Below, one piece after another: positions 49,475 through 62,216 of a DNA stretch of 64,000 bases. Under the pieces are notes generated by a model. The model was not told the origin of the DNA, did no database searches, and worked only from the letters and a program-made list of their open reading frames with translations. Position numbers and translations under genes: made by a program. Origin of the DNA: Adineta vaga (lineage: Eukaryota; Rotifera); assembly GCA_021613535.1 (NCBI GenBank), contig CP075495.1:13888001-13952000 (forward strand), written 5' to 3'. Every line of letters begins with the position of its first letter. The stretch's first letter is position 1.

Positions 49475-51058
49475 ATGTGGCTAGTCGTATTATTGATTAT
49501 TCAATATGTTCATGCAATAGCAATTGACAATGAGAATATTTTTCATTATTCCTGTGAAACAGATTTAAATTGTACTTATCTTTTACCTAATTCCATATGT
49601 TTAAATAAGAAATGTGTTCACAAACATGATGAAGTACGTTCCCGTCGAGATTTGAATTATGGTAAAAACAACATAGATGTAGTTCGGTTTCTATTGATTA
49701 AGATTTGAAGAATATTTAGGAATGAAAATGTTAGGTGAAGAATGTGATTGGGCAAAGCAGTGTCAACGAACATCGAATGATGGAACAAAAGTATGTACAG
49801 CACGGAAATGTCAATGCGCAACTGGTTATATACCAATTGATGCTTATCGTTGTATCGCAGATTTTGGTTTGTTTGATTTCTTTTTTCGTTTGTTGTATTG
49901 ATCAAAATTTTCAATTATTCTTTTCCTATATAGCATTATTATTACCACTACCACCACCACCACCATCATCACAAACACAAGTAACAAAATCCTATGAAAA
50001 TGAACCATTAGGATATGGATCAGTATGTTCAATCAGTCGTGATTGTCAACGAATGACTACTTATATGGAATGTATACGTAATACATGTGCTTGTAAAGAA
50101 GGTCATGTACCATTAGGAAAATATTTATGTTTTAATATTCGTGGACAAAGTAAAAAATAAATTTTGATTAATTGAAATTTGTTTTCATTGTTTTTCAAGG
50201 TTCAACGATCATTGAAACTTCATCGATTATACCAATTCAATTGAGTACAACAACAACACCACTACCAACATCATTTTATCCAATAAAGAATGAAGTAATC
50301 AAATCATTAGGTAAACTTGGTAATTCATGTACAAATGATTATTTTTGTCGACGAACTGTTTCACAATCACATTGTTATAATGGTCAATGTACATGTATCG
50401 AAGGTTTTATATCGATTGATCAATATACTTGTATGCAACGTATGAATGATAAATATTTTCTTTTGATTTTTCTCTATAAATATTTTCAATATTAAAACTA
50501 GATTTAGAAGACGAAACAACGACTAAATCAACGCCCATTCTAGTTGATTATAAAAGTTTATTAGGAGGCAAATGTTCAATAAAACGTAATTGTCATACAT
50601 ATAATGCAATTTGTTTAAATTCAATTTGTACATGTCCACAAGGTTATTTTCCTGTGGATGATTGGACATGTTTAGAAGTACCAGGTATGATTCTCGATGA
50701 AAAAATAATTTATGTTTTGTTTCTTTCTTTCTCTTGTTTTCCTATTTTAGAATCATCCGATGAAGAATTAATTGAAACAACATCGATAATTACAAAAATA
50801 ACATCAACTTCAACGATTCCAACAACGACAACTATATTTCGCTGGTGGCCATGGTCACCCACACCTACGACAAATCTTCCATTAAAAAATACATTTCGTG
50901 TTCGTTGTTTACTCAATCGACAATGTGCTAGTATGGATAAAAATTCACTTTGTACATTATTTGGTCGATGTATATGTAAACGAGGTTATCAATTAGAAAC
51001 AACACATAGAGGACAACATTGTATTCCACAGATAATAAATGAACATGATTGTGACTAA
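49475..51058 (+). CDS. Secreted EB-module repeat protein
   Basis: Six frame-checked exons (49475-49661, 49720-49866, 49934-50149, 50200-50439, 50502-50684, 50751-51058), 426 residues. Signal peptide MWLVVLLIIQYVHAIA. Five Cys-rich modules follow, of the form C-x(5-6)-C...C-x(5-6)-C-x-C-x(2)-G-(F/Y)-(I/V)-P-x-D/G...C, for example CDWAKQCQRT with CQCATGYIPIDAYRC, CSISRDCQRM with CACKEGHVPLGKYLC, CTNDYFCRRT with CTCIEGFISIDQYTC, and CSIKRNCHTY with CTCPQGYFPVDDWTC. This is the EB module pattern. Thr/Pro-rich linkers (STTTTPLPT, TIPTTTTIFRW) are probably O-glycosylated. No membrane anchor is seen, so it is probably extracellular or cuticular. All five introns are phase 1, one module per exon. Confidence 0.85.
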
Positions 51059-51168
51059 GCAAACAAAACATCTCTCTCTTCTTTTCTCTTAACACAACAA
51101 AAAAAATGCAATGTTTATCCTTTTTCTCCCGGTGTATTCATTTATCAGTCTTTTATAGTACACATGAA

Positions 51169-51690
51169 TTATAAACCTTGATATTCGAGTTCAGTTTCAA
51201 TTTGAATTAATAAGCAACATGGACAACACATTGCAGCCATAAAATCCTTGAACAGAGATCCCTTTAAAAGAAAAAGAAAAAAATTCTTTCGATCAATATT
51301 GTTTGTTTTGTTGTATCTTTACTTGTAAACGAAATCCTGTACGAATTTTTGTCCGAAGTCCTAATAAAGAATCCGGCCAACAACACACAAACGGTGTACA
51401 GATCCATTCGCCAGCTCGATTGAATACTTTGTAACAGTAACATGGACAACAGAAATATGCACATAAGCCTTAATTTCGAAGAAAGTCTAAGTTAGTTTTT
51501 CGATGTTTATATCCTCATTACTTACATCCACTTATATTATGAAAACATCCGCAAATATCTCGTTGCCATTCTCCTTCGAAACCCCAGATTTTGTCTCGTA
51601 ATTTTTGTGGTGCTTGTAGTCCAAAACTAGAATAGAATTCATCAAACAAAAAAGAATCTTTTAATCTTAATCTTCTTACCCGTAACTCAT
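51169..51690 (-). CDS. PLAC8-family cysteine-rich protein
   Basis: Four frame-checked exons (51690-51680, 51626-51526, 51468-51323, 51261-51169), 116 residues. The first coding exon is only 11 nt (MSYG, Gly split). The PLAC8 hallmark is present: WQRDICGCFHNISGCLCAYF, then CCPCYCYKVFNRAGEW, and in the second half AAMCCPCCLLIQIETELEYQ, the usual CCxxC and QxxxEL elements. PLAC8 proteins are small Cys-rich membrane-associated proteins (onzin, FWL/CNR cell-size and metal-transport relatives in plants). The exact role is unknown. The Cys-rich hydrophobic core probably spans or embeds in membrane. Confidence 0.85.
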
Positions 51691-52393
51691 GTTTAGTATT
51701 CCTTTACAGATGAAAATGAAAAAGAATAAGTTAACTGTTTTATTTGGAGATGAAATAAAGAAAAATAAAACTTTTCGTTTTCTTTTTCTCTTTTAAAATT
51801 GTAACGTTTTAGAAGACAGAATGAAAACATCCACCCTATTATGTCAACAACAGTAACAACAGTAAACATTTATAAAACATTCGATTGTCAGACATACATG
51901 ACTTTCTCTCTACCAATTTTTCGAATAGTTTATTGAATTAACACACATTTATATATATGTATATTCGATAGTGGGAAATCAACAAAAAGAAAAAGAAAGA
52001 AACAGCTATGACAAAAATGATCAAGATAGAAAAACAGCTATATTATGTAACTTAGATACTTGATAGGTAAAAAATGAAAGAGTCAAACAAAATAGTGTGT
52101 ATTGTATTCTTTTTTTGTTTGTTTGTTTGAACAAAATTTACATGATTCAACGAAAAAAGAAAACGGGTTCGAAAACAATACTAAAATGATTCTTCTTTTA
52201 ATTATTGATAAGATTTGTTGGTATAAAACACCATGTGTTCATTAATATTGATTGAATACAGAAAGATCGATTTCGTGAGAAGAAGGGAGAGAGAGAGACA
52301 AACAAACAGACAGACAAAACAAATAACCACGTGACACAACTGAGCAGACTGTAGAAAGCACTATTGCACACGTACACAAAGAAGAAGAAGAAT
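51691..52393. other. Intergenic, PLAC8 promoter side
   Basis: No gene seen. AT-rich, with short CA- and GA-rich stretches near 52290-52320. Confidence 0.5.
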
Positions 52394-54009
52394 TTACTTA
52401 AATTTTGGTTCCATCCATTTTTCTTGAACATGTTCAACTTGATATTCTGTATGATAAGGACGTCGTTGTTGTTCAGGTGGGACTTCTTCTGGTGGTTTAA
52501 CACTACGGAAACCAGTTGGTTGCTGCTGCTGTTGCTGCTGCTGGCGACGTTGTTCAAAAATTGATTTTGGCATTTGTGATGTACCTTGAACAGATCCAAG
52601 ATCTTGTTCAAGTATTCGAAACGACCGAGAAATTTTTGCTTCGGATGATTGAGGAATCGATTGCTGCTGAGTATTCATAACAGCTTGATAAGTAGGGGAT
52701 TTTTGATTGTGTTGTTCAGAGTTATACATATTTGATGGTTGAGATGAATTCGGGTTTGCATTTCTATTAAAGAGAAAGTTAATTTAAAAAGAAAAGAATG
52801 AATAAACAATAGGAAATCAAATACCCTTTGATATCATCGATTAAACTGCCTGTTTGTGATTTAAATGCTTCTAAAACTTTATCATCGCTATAAAGTCCAA
52901 TTGGAGAATTATACTGAGCATGATATACAGCTGTACCAACATTACGAGCGGCTCCTTGAGGATTATCGCGATATCCCTTCGGTCGCCAAGTTTCCCGTTC
53001 TAATATGAAAATAGTTTTTCTTTATAAACAAAACTAATCGAATAATTTTCCTATATTTACGAAGTGGATCTTTATTAAAAGCTGTTGATGTTTCAAAACT
53101 GCCTAAAACAAAAAATGACATTCTATAAAAAAAACAGGCCAATACGAAACAAACTTACAAAGTTTTGGACGTAAATGTTCAGGTTCTTCTTGTGTATAAT
53201 CTCCTAAAATAAATAACGAATAAAGTTGTTGCCTTTTCTGTTCAGATTATTTTACCTGGCTGCCAGTTCGTAGGTTTTGCTGCTTGATACGTCATTTCAT
53301 TACCCACTCGAGCATCGAATGGCATTGCTGCTCGATTATGACTACTACCGATATGCATCTGAGACTAAGTGAAAAGAAAAGAGAAGATAGAGATGAAAAT
53401 TAATTCATTAAAATAATTTTACTTGATTTGGTAGAGTAAAATTGGGTTTAACAACTTGTGGTGTTGGCATTTGATGTACAGGGCCTGTTCTTAGTTGAGA
53501 TATGGGTTGTGGATTTGGTATTGATTGGTGATTAACAGCTCCTCTAGAAGTGTAAATATATAAATATGTGAAAGTCGATTTATCTTAATGATTTATGATT
53601 TATACTTGATGACAGTTAAGTCTAGTTCATTTCCTGCTCGAGTTATTTCCATTTTTGCTTCTTGATGACTCAAATGAGTTACATCTCGACCATTAATTGA
53701 GATAACTTGATCACCAGCGTTTAAACCATATGCATGAGCAGGCGTATCCGGATTAACCTTGGTTAGAAAAACAACTCAGTAATAAGAAAAAAAGGTCAAA
53801 ATCATCTCGATGTCTTTTCGATATATATATATACATACCAGCTGGATCGACAATGGGATAGAAAAATCACTACCACCTAAAAAGAAAAGTAATCGATTGA
53901 TTTCAAAATTCAAACATATGGTTTTTTTTCGACTCAAACCTTGAAGACGAAAACCCCATGGTCGATCTGTTGCTTCGCGTTCAAGATGAATTGTCATAGG
54001 TGAATTCAT
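52394..54009 (-). CDS. PDZ / ZASP-like (ALP-Enigma family) protein without LIM domain
   Basis: Multi-exon gene from the ATG of MNSPMTIHLE to the stop at 52394. The N-terminal PDZ domain has the ALP/Enigma signature PWGFRLQGGSDFSIPLSIQL, PDTPAHAYGLNAGDQVISIN and GRDVTHLSHQEAKMEI. The middle region has the ZM/DUF4749 box: VYHAQYNSPIGLYSDDKVLE followed by AFKSQTGSL. The C-terminal part is Gln-rich (run of about eight Gln near 52523-52550) and ends MEPKFK. This family (Zasp52, LDB3, PDLIM) binds alpha-actinin at Z-discs and stress fibres. No LIM domain is present before the stop, as in short ZASP isoforms; additional LIM exons could be spliced alternatively, but none was seen downstream to 51.7 kb. 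Confidence 0.85.
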
Positions 54010-54648
54010 ATTCAATGAAAAAGAACAAAATACGCTGTGCGATGAAGTGTATAGATATTTATGTGTATATAACTAAGTATCTATCTAAAAATGTTGGTAT
54101 TCAATGTCGTTGACGTTACTTCTTGCTTTAGCAAACAAGCACAAGAATATAAACAACGATGAGGTTTGACATAGATAGACAACGAGCAAACCGAACTAAC
54201 TTTCTGTTAATCCAGCCGATCGACAAAAGAACGGACGAGTTATGTAAAAAGGATTGTGTATATCTTTTCTTTTTTTCTTCTTCGTCTTCTTCTTTTTTTC
54301 CCTTCCGTATCCTTTCACATATAACGAATAATATCAAAAAAAAGAAGAAGAAGAAGAAGAGAAAGCATAGAACAGAAAGAAATAGTAGAAACATATCCTC
54401 TAACCTCCGTCCTATCCATACATATCTGTATATACAAAACAAAGATGAGTGAGTCGATGCTTGAGGAATATGAGAAAAAACATGGACGATAGATCTTGAT
54501 ATCAATTGCTTTTATCCAATCAATTGACAATAAGCAAGAGTTCTTTTCTTTTTCTTTCTTTTCTACCCGATATCGAGTGGCATCTCTATTTATCTCATGA
54601 CATTTATGTTTTGTTGAGAAAAAAAATCATTTATAGTTTAGCATGATA
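54010..54648. other. Intergenic, PDZ gene promoter
   Basis: No gene seen. Opposing CTT and GAA runs near 54270-54300 and 54340-54365 generate low-complexity ORFs on both strands, which I reject. Confidence 0.5.
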
Positions 54649-55416
54649 TCAATTATCATTGAAATCTTTTATTTCAAAACGAATTAAATCAACTTCAATA
54701 GCTTTTAATGGTGCATTCGTTGCTGTTGAATTCGGACGATTTGAACGTTTCTTTTCTAATTTTGGTATATCAAATTGTAAAACAGCTAGAACATCCATTT
54801 TCATATTCCAATCATTTGCTTTCTTATAAATATGATCACGTGTACTTGTCTTATGTAAACTATAAATAGAATGTCTTGCCAATCGACTTGCATGATGTAA
54901 GAAATGCATATCAATTCCAATTGAACAAAATTCATCTTGTTCTGTTGACGATATTGAAAATGTTTTCGTACCAAATGGTGGATTCATAATGATTGTATCT
55001 GCTTGAATTCGATGTAAATCAACAGGTAAACGAATACGTCGTAAATCTGTTTGAATTAAATCAATTGTTGATTCTAATTCAAATTCTTCGATGTTTGATT
55101 GACATAATTTTAATGCATCCGGATCACAATCGAATCCAAAAATATGTTCAGCATTGAGAAGACAGGAAGCAATTGAAAGCATACCTGTACCAATGCCTAA
55201 ATCGATCAAATGATTACTTTCAATATCTTCATATTGAGTTTGAGCGGTGTAAATCATTCGAGCAGCTAGAATAGAAAAATCAACGAAAGATGTAGAATAA
55301 GTGAATTAGATGTATTTACCAAGATGTGGTGTAGTCATATATTGTTCGAGATGTTCTTTTGCATTGGCAAAATTTGTTACATTACTTAAATGAGACTCTA
55401 ATTCTTTGAGCTTCAT
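54649..55416 (-). CDS. mettl5: METTL5, 18S rRNA N6-adenosine methyltransferase
   Basis: Two frame-checked exons (55416-55320, 55265-54649), 237 residues (human 209). Start MKLKELESHLSNV as in METTL5. Landmarks: LEQYMTTPHLAARMIYTAQ, SAM-binding motif I IDLGIGTGMLSIA, VGFD-like FGFDCDPDALKL, catalytic IMNPPFGTK (NPPF), YSLHKTST, and the closing EVDLIRFEI. METTL5 with TRMT112 methylates one adenosine of 18S rRNA. The motif I reads GIGTG where human has GCGCG, still compatible with SAM binding. A short Ser/Thr insert follows NPPFGTK. It lies 132 nt after the REV1 stop on the same strand. Confidence 0.95.
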
Positions 55417-55548
55417 TTTTCTATGAAATAGAAAAGAAAAATATTTGAAATTCTTGGCCATATTCTCACATGCGGAGATTGTAACATTTATTTATTAGAA
55501 CAGAAAAGAAAAGAAAAGAAAAGAAAAGAAAACTATAGTTTATTTAAT
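55417..55548 (-). promoter_or_regulatory. Intercistronic region REV1 / METTL5 with acceptor and U-rich repeat
   Basis: On the minus strand, after the REV1 stop comes a (TTTTC)n tract (55532-55503). Further on, a CTTTTCTATTTCATAG acceptor (AG at 55422-55421) lies 4 nt before the METTL5 ATG. The order stop, U-rich tract, acceptor and ATG is that of an operon junction in trans-splicing animals. Confidence 0.5.
55503..55532. repeat. (GAAAA)n pentanucleotide repeat
   Basis: About six copies of GAAAA on the + strand, TTTTC on the transcribed minus strand, just beyond the REV1 stop. Confidence 0.9.
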
Positions 55549-58500
55549 TTATGAAAGATCCATGGTTGCACCACCATACATTTGTTGAAAACGAGTTTGT
55601 ACAGTATCGATTAGATTTTGAAAATGTTCCATCCATTGAATTTTATTTGTTAATGGTTTGAATTGTAATAATCCATAGATTAATAGTTGATGAACCATTT
55701 CAGCATTGTAAGAAGTTAATAAATCAAGAAGATAATTTTGAAAGAGATCAAGATCAATTTGATTAGGTTCATCACTTGATTCAATCCATTCACGTAACAT
55801 TAATTTTACATCATTCAATGATGTACAACCAGCAATACTTGGATGTTGTTTTTGTTGTTGTTCTCGATAATCTGTTTGAAGTTTAGACTCCGTTCGAATG
55901 ATCGGAACGATAGGTTCTTCATTTAAAATGGTTTCTGTACGCCATTTTTTAATAGGAATAGAAGTTTTCTTTGATACAGGTTGTTTTTGAGGAGAATTCA
56001 TCAAAACATTAAAAGCATTATTATTTTCTTTTGTTACTGAATTTGAAGGAATAGAAACAGGTATTAATCGTTTTCCACCAATTGGCGGATATCTTGATTC
56101 CATTTTGCGTAATTTTTGAGCCATGACTATTTCTCGACGCATTTCTGGTGGAAGTTCATTGAGTACAGCTTCATCGAGATGATCCATTACTTGTGTAAAA
56201 GATTTTTCAATAATTTCAGTTTGATTCGAATCAACATTTTGTTCATCGATCGGACGAGGACTTTTTAGATATTCTTCTAGTTCTTGACGAATTAGTTCAG
56301 GTAATTCATTCATTACATGAGGATCAATTTGTCCAGGAGTATAACAATCAAGTCGTGTCACTCTAAATGAAGGCAAAAAAAACAATAAAGATAATGTTGT
56401 TTATGGAAAAGAAAATAGAGGTATTTGAATTCTTACTTTTTTGGAATGACCGTTATTGTTGTTGATTCTTGCTGCATCGGTCGTTTTCTTGTTACAGAAC
56501 TTTCACTTGGTTCATCGTCATTATTTCGTTGATTCTCTGTTGTAGTGACTGGTTTTGGTATTCGAAATTGATTACATTCAAATAGAGTTCGATGTCCATT
56601 CATATCTTTTCCATTTGTAGTCTTCAATGTTGATTGTAATTGTGTCATACTAATTCCAATCTAAAGAGAAAGATCATCATCTCCTTCACAAAATCTCTTT
56701 ATGTTTCTTACACCACGGAGGTCTGCAACAATAAGATTCATCTGTTTCAATAATTTTATTGTTTCTAATTCAATATTTGTTGGATCATCGGTAACTGAAT
56801 GGAGATTAATTGATCGACTTGAATCATCCGTTCTTCCACAACCCATAAATTTCTCGGGTTCAATTGGAGCATTCGATGCTCGAACACGTATTTTCACTGT
56901 TAATTGTTTTCCCTTTTGTGTCGCTTGTTTCATACGTTTATGTAATTCCATTACTAATTGTTTAATAAATATTGTTAATTCATCAAATGTTTGAAAACGA
57001 ATACCATAATTAATATCAACTGAAATAGATTTCGGTGAATAATCTTTTGTTAAAATTCGTGCATCAATACCACGTGACATATCATAGATAGTTTGTCCTT
57101 GTTTTTTACCCAAAATCGTTTTTAATTGTTCAAGTGAACATAAATCTTGAATATGTTTACAAGTATCAATTGTAATTTGTGGAAATGTTTGCTGTAATTT
57201 ATCTAATATAGATGAACCAATTCCAGGTAGATCGATTAATTTTTGTTTAGAAATAAATTCTTGTTCATACCCTTTTTTAACATAAAATTCTCCATTAGGT
57301 TTGGCTTGTCGTGTTGCTAAACGAGCTAATAACATATTGGCACCTAAACCAGCTGAACAAGGACATTTTGTATTGATTTGTATTTCTTCACGTAATAATG
57401 AAACAAATGTTAATGGATGAAGTGGTTTTAGATATAAAAGTAAATCAGTAAGATCAACATATAATTCATCACAAGAAACAGCTTCAACTTCAAGTGTATA
57501 ACTTAATACCGTATCATAAAACTGATCAGATACTTCATGAAAACCTTCATAATCATACGGTAAACATAATAATTTTGCTTGATGTTGTCGACATAGTTCT
57601 TGAGCTCTACCTAAAATGAACTATTTCTTAACAATCGAAATGATATTATTCTCATACCTAAATACATTCCATTCTTAACTCCATATTGCCGTGCAGCATA
57701 ATTACAAGAAGCTAATTCTGATCGTGAATAAAATTGATGTTCATTCTATTGAAATAACAAACAAAAGAATTTTCTTTTTCTCATTGGTTTTCAACAAAAT
57801 ACGTACAGTTGTTGTTGACTTTTTTCCTTTGGAATGTGTAATAGCAATAGGTTGATCTCGCAATTCCGGTTGATGTCTTGTTGCAACTGATACAAAGAAA
57901 CAATCCATATCGATATGCATATAGATTTTATCTTTGTTCTCATCAGAAAATTGAAATAAATAATCACGTTCCGTTCGTTGAATTGTATTTTTTAATTCTT
58001 CACGTCGTTGTTCAATTCGACGGCGATGTTCAGGTTTTTGACGTAATTCTTGTACATAAACTTTCTTTGCCACAGCTGTAGATGATAAATAATGTAAACG
58101 AGAATGTTTAAGATATGTTTCTAGAAATTTCGGATGTTTTGCATCAAGTGCCGATAAATGATCATCATCTTCTGTACCAATTTCTTCCGTTTCTGATGAT
58201 GATGATGATGAATGATTTTCTTCATCATCACTATTCGGTACATTAAAATCTGATGTGATCAGTTTCATTGGCTCAACACGTTTAAAATTAAGTTCAGTTT
58301 GACCACGAGATCGTGTCATATCTTTGTACATTTCATAATCATGTGTAGACAAAAGTTTATTTTGTTTAATACTAAAAATTTCGACGAAAGAAATCAAAGA
58401 TTTTATGCAATCACTTTTTCTTTACCAATCAATAATCCATTGTGAATTAACAACTTTATCATTGGGTTTAAGTTTACGAATCTTTGCATATGGTAGATTA

Positions 58501-58900
58501 TTCGATATGAAATATGTTACTTTATCTTTGGAATAATAAGCATGATAAACACCACCATGTTCCATCATTAGTTTTTTTAATTCATCAGCTGGCGGTTCTA
58601 AAAACATTTCAAAAGAAATTATAAGAACGAAAGAATGAAATAGATATATCTTTTGTACCAGTATGTCCATCGACAAAGATAGAAATTCCATGAAAAATAT
58701 TACTTTTTCGTTCAAGTTGTTTAGCATTATTCGAACTATCTTTATCAAATTGTTCTTCTAATTTACGTTTTTTTGCCTGAATATTTATAATAAAACTTGA
58801 TTTTCAGATTGAAAATTTATAGAGATTAACTTACAGCCATATAACCACCAAATTCACCCCAACCATTATCACCACGATTACTATTACCTCGTCCAGTCAT
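55549..58900 (-). CDS. rev1: REV1 translesion DNA polymerase
   Basis: Multi-exon gene; first exons frame-checked (58900-58835, 58776-58659, 58597-58426, then from 58371). N-terminal BRCT: ELKKLMMEHGGVYHAYYSKD, FISNNLPYAKIRKLKPNDKV. Y-family core: HIDMDCFFVSVATRHQPELR (first catalytic Asp pair), ELASCNYAARQYGVKNGMYL, EAVSCDELYVDLTDLL (third catalytic acidic residues), GLGANMLLARLATRQAKPNG, LPGIGSSILDKL, SVDINYGIRFQTFDEL. After the core, DLRGIGISMTQL and two ubiquitin-binding motifs (HVMNELPELIRQELEEYL, AVLNELPPEMRREIV), then a C-terminal Rev7/polymerase-docking helical domain. REV1 inserts dCMP opposite lesions and scaffolds other Y-family polymerases and Pol zeta. An acidic Ser-rich linker joins BRCT and core. 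The domain set is complete. Confidence 0.95.
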
Positions 58901-61900
58901 TCTTAAAACTAGTCTATTAACTTTAACTTCATCAAAACAATTGTGAAATACATTTTTGACAATCGTTATATTCATTCGAGTTTTTGAATAGATCAATCGA
59001 CAAGTAGTTTAGATAGATATCGCTAGAGAACATGACACACACACATATATATATATATATCCTATTAATTATCTTGTAAGTTTGAAAAACAGATTATTTT
59101 TATGTTTCATAATGAAACACTAACGATTTCATAGATCGTCAGTTAGCTAATAATGTTGTACTATTGTTTTCTTTCATATTAACAAATCCTAAGGGAATAT
59201 AATCAAAAATCAAAAATCAATTTGGTTTTTGTTATTGATTAATGAATAATCGAAATATTTATTGAAAATAAATCATTATAACTACGCAAGAAAAAAAGAA
59301 ATGGTTTTGTTTTTGTTATTGAAATTTCATTGGATTCTTATCTAATTAAATGAATCGATAATATTTATCTTAGATTAATTTTCATGATTATGACATTTAT
59401 ATCAATCCAAAAGAAAACCATAGCAGATGGAAGAACAAGAAAGTCTATGGACATATTTTTTGACATTGACATATCTACAAATATGAATGTAGTTTTTTTT
59501 TCTTCTCTTACCATTAATGATATATGTATGTATGTAGAAATAGATTTTCAATATCAATTGTCTCATTAGAGAAAGAGTTATGAATGTAATGAAAAGATTT
59601 GATTTGAGTATTCTCAAAGATTATTAAACAGATTTTATTATTCATCAAAATCATCATCAATGAATAGTTCATTTAACTAAATCTGATTATACTTGAATTT
59701 CTATGGAAACTTAAATAAAAATCAAGATAGAAGAGGAAAATATCATGAAAAATATTGCTTAAGAATCTTGAAAAGACAATCTGCTTTGTCATTTTACAAT
59801 GTACTTAAAGCATAATGAAGAACTTTGATGTTTCTTTTTGAGGATGTGTGAATGAAGTGCGTGAGACTATTTAGTTTTTTCAACATAAATATTTGACACA
59901 TTTCTTTTTTTTTCTATAAGAAAAAGAAGAAGAAAAAAGAATAACGTTCACATAAGAAAACTTGTCAGCATAGTGTGAACGGGATTAACGGTTTGCACGC
60001 ATCGTATCACATTACTAACGATTGAAATATTAACACATGCACATGCATCTGCTCTCTCTCTCTCTTTACTCACTATTCTCTCTGTTCGTTTCTCATTTAC
60101 TAACTTCCTAGAATTCTAACTATGAGAGAACACGCAGAAACGCTTTGCATTTCATCATTCTGAGAGAGAGGTAATCAGAGGACGGAGAGAAAGACATGCA
60201 CAGAATATTCTCCATGTCGTTCTCGACGACGAGTAGACAATGAATTTGGAGATGACGGTTAAAAGAGAAAGAAGATCGCAAAGAAATATCCGTATAGAAT
60301 AATAAATATTTGTATTTCCAATTCTTCTAGTTCTCTCTCTCTTTTGCATTCTTTTTTCATACTACAACACTCGACAACATCGTTCTTTCTTAACTCGGTC
60401 GCATGGCACTCCGATTCTGCATTTCTCGCCTTCAATATATTTTTCTCCTAGATCTATCTATCAGTTATTCTCGATAATAACAACATCAACAACAATACTA
60501 ACAACGACGACGAACGATTCGCTTTCTTTCTTTATTCCAAACAGAAGAATACACCTGTTCTTTCAACGGATTAATATGGTATGTAACAGAGTGACTTTTC
60601 TTTCGAAAGAAAGATTTATTTATGAGGAAAAAGAACGTCTAATATGTTTACATTAGAATAAACTAGTTGCTGACGAATGTTATACTAATTACATTGTATT
60701 TACATAGAGAACAAGAAAAATCTTATATTCTGATGAAAGATTTCTTTATCTTTTTCTATAATTGATAAATGAAGAGATTAATAAGAGTTCTTTATTTTTT
60801 GTTAGAAATAAAACGTAATTAACTGTAGACAATAAAGTTCTCGTTTTATACACCGGAAATTGAGCTTTGACGAACGAAAAATTTAAATAACAGAAAAGTT
60901 TCTTGTTGTCCTGACCAACTTTATCTATTATATGATCTTTACAGAAAATAACTCAAGATTGACATTTAGTTCCAATTCCCATATCGATCATATTGACGAC
61001 AAACAAATGTACATGATATTTTTGTATAATTCGAATCCTTTCAATCCGATGGTTAAGATATTCATTAATCCCAATTGTCTTGATGACCTTGTTTATTCTT
61101 TGACTGTTCTTAGAAATCGATTCGTTCGATTGTTATATCTATATATATTTGAAGTACATGATCGTAAACAAATAGAATTAAGACGATTTTTAGTTATCTT
61201 CAAAGTTTTGATCGATCCGTCTATAATTTCATTTTCTGGGTTGTTCTTTATGCTTTTTGCCTTATAACGTTGTCTTTTAATTCAAACGACCATAGATAAT
61301 CAGAAGTGTTTCTCAAGGATGAATCGATATGACTAACGGAAGAAGAAAAAGAGAGAGAGAGAGAGAAAGAAAGAGATAAGTAAATGTGCCCAGAAGCTTT
61401 GCGCATATGATCGATGAAAACGAACGAAAAGAATATTTTCCAAGATAGATACGTGTTAGAATATGATTTAATAAAACAAACTGACAAAAAACATCAAAAA
61501 GATATTTTCATGTCTTGACTAATTTATCTTTAATTAACTAACTGATTTTACTTTGACATGCAAGAATAACCTATTAATTGTTGATTTTTATCTACTTTTT
61601 TCGACGTTCTTCTCACACTTACATTTGATAATCAGTTGACGTGCAGAAGAAATATAGTAATATGATCAGAGAGAAGAAAAAAGAAAACAAATTTGTTTTC
61701 TGTTTTAGTGTAGATATAATTATCTTGAAATAGAGTGTGATGTGTGTGTGTTAATATGCGTGCACATTGAAATCACGCATTAGTAGTGATTACTTAGAGA
61801 GAGGAAAAAAACTAAACGGCAATTTATTGAAGAGTAGGAGGAGAAGAAGTAGGAACAGAATGTGTTTTATTCTTATTCTTAGACGTCATTTTATTTTAGT

Positions 61901-62180
61901 TTTTTGATAAATAGTCTAATGGATGTATAAAACAAAAAGAATTCTTAGTAAGTTCGAGAATAACTAAATATTTTCTTCTTCTATGCTTGATTGATTAACA
62001 AAAAAAACAAACAATGTATTTGTTGTCAATCAATTGAGTTCTATTTTGCCGAGAAAGAAAAGAAAAAGGACAAGGGAGAAATATATCGAATCTCATTTCT
62101 ATCAAAACAATCATCGAACGACTTATTTGATACAATTTCTTTGTTATTTCTTTTCTTTAGTTAATAAAACTATTAATTCA
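58901..62180. other. Divergent intergenic region, REV1 / Kv channel, 3.3 kb
   Basis: No gene supported. It contains (CA)n/(TA)n near 59035-59062, CT runs near 60050-60068 and 60330-60343, and (GA)n near 61350-61366. The 111-codon ORF at 60932-61267 (+) has no start context, domain or splice evidence. Upstream 5' UTR exons of the Kv gene may lie here, since an acceptor (TTCTTTAG, 62153-62160) precedes its ATG. Confidence 0.45.
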
Positions 62181-62216
62181 ATGTTTGTAATCAAAAAATA
62201 TTCAAATGGATTATGA
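62181..62216 (+). promoter_or_regulatory. Upstream ORF overlapping the Kv start codon
   Basis: ATG at 62181 opens an 11-residue reading frame ([11 protein letters not shown]) whose stop at 62214-62216 lies beyond the Kv ATG at 62206, in another frame. If included in the mRNA it should lower initiation at the Kv start. Confidence 0.55.

Noticed and set aside
54159-54505. Ser- and Phe/Leu-rich ORFs on both strands
   Set aside because: Generated by opposing CTT and GAA repeats; nothing supports coding.
60932-61267. 111-codon + strand ORF
   Set aside because: No recognisable domain, odd composition, and no flanking splice or promoter support.
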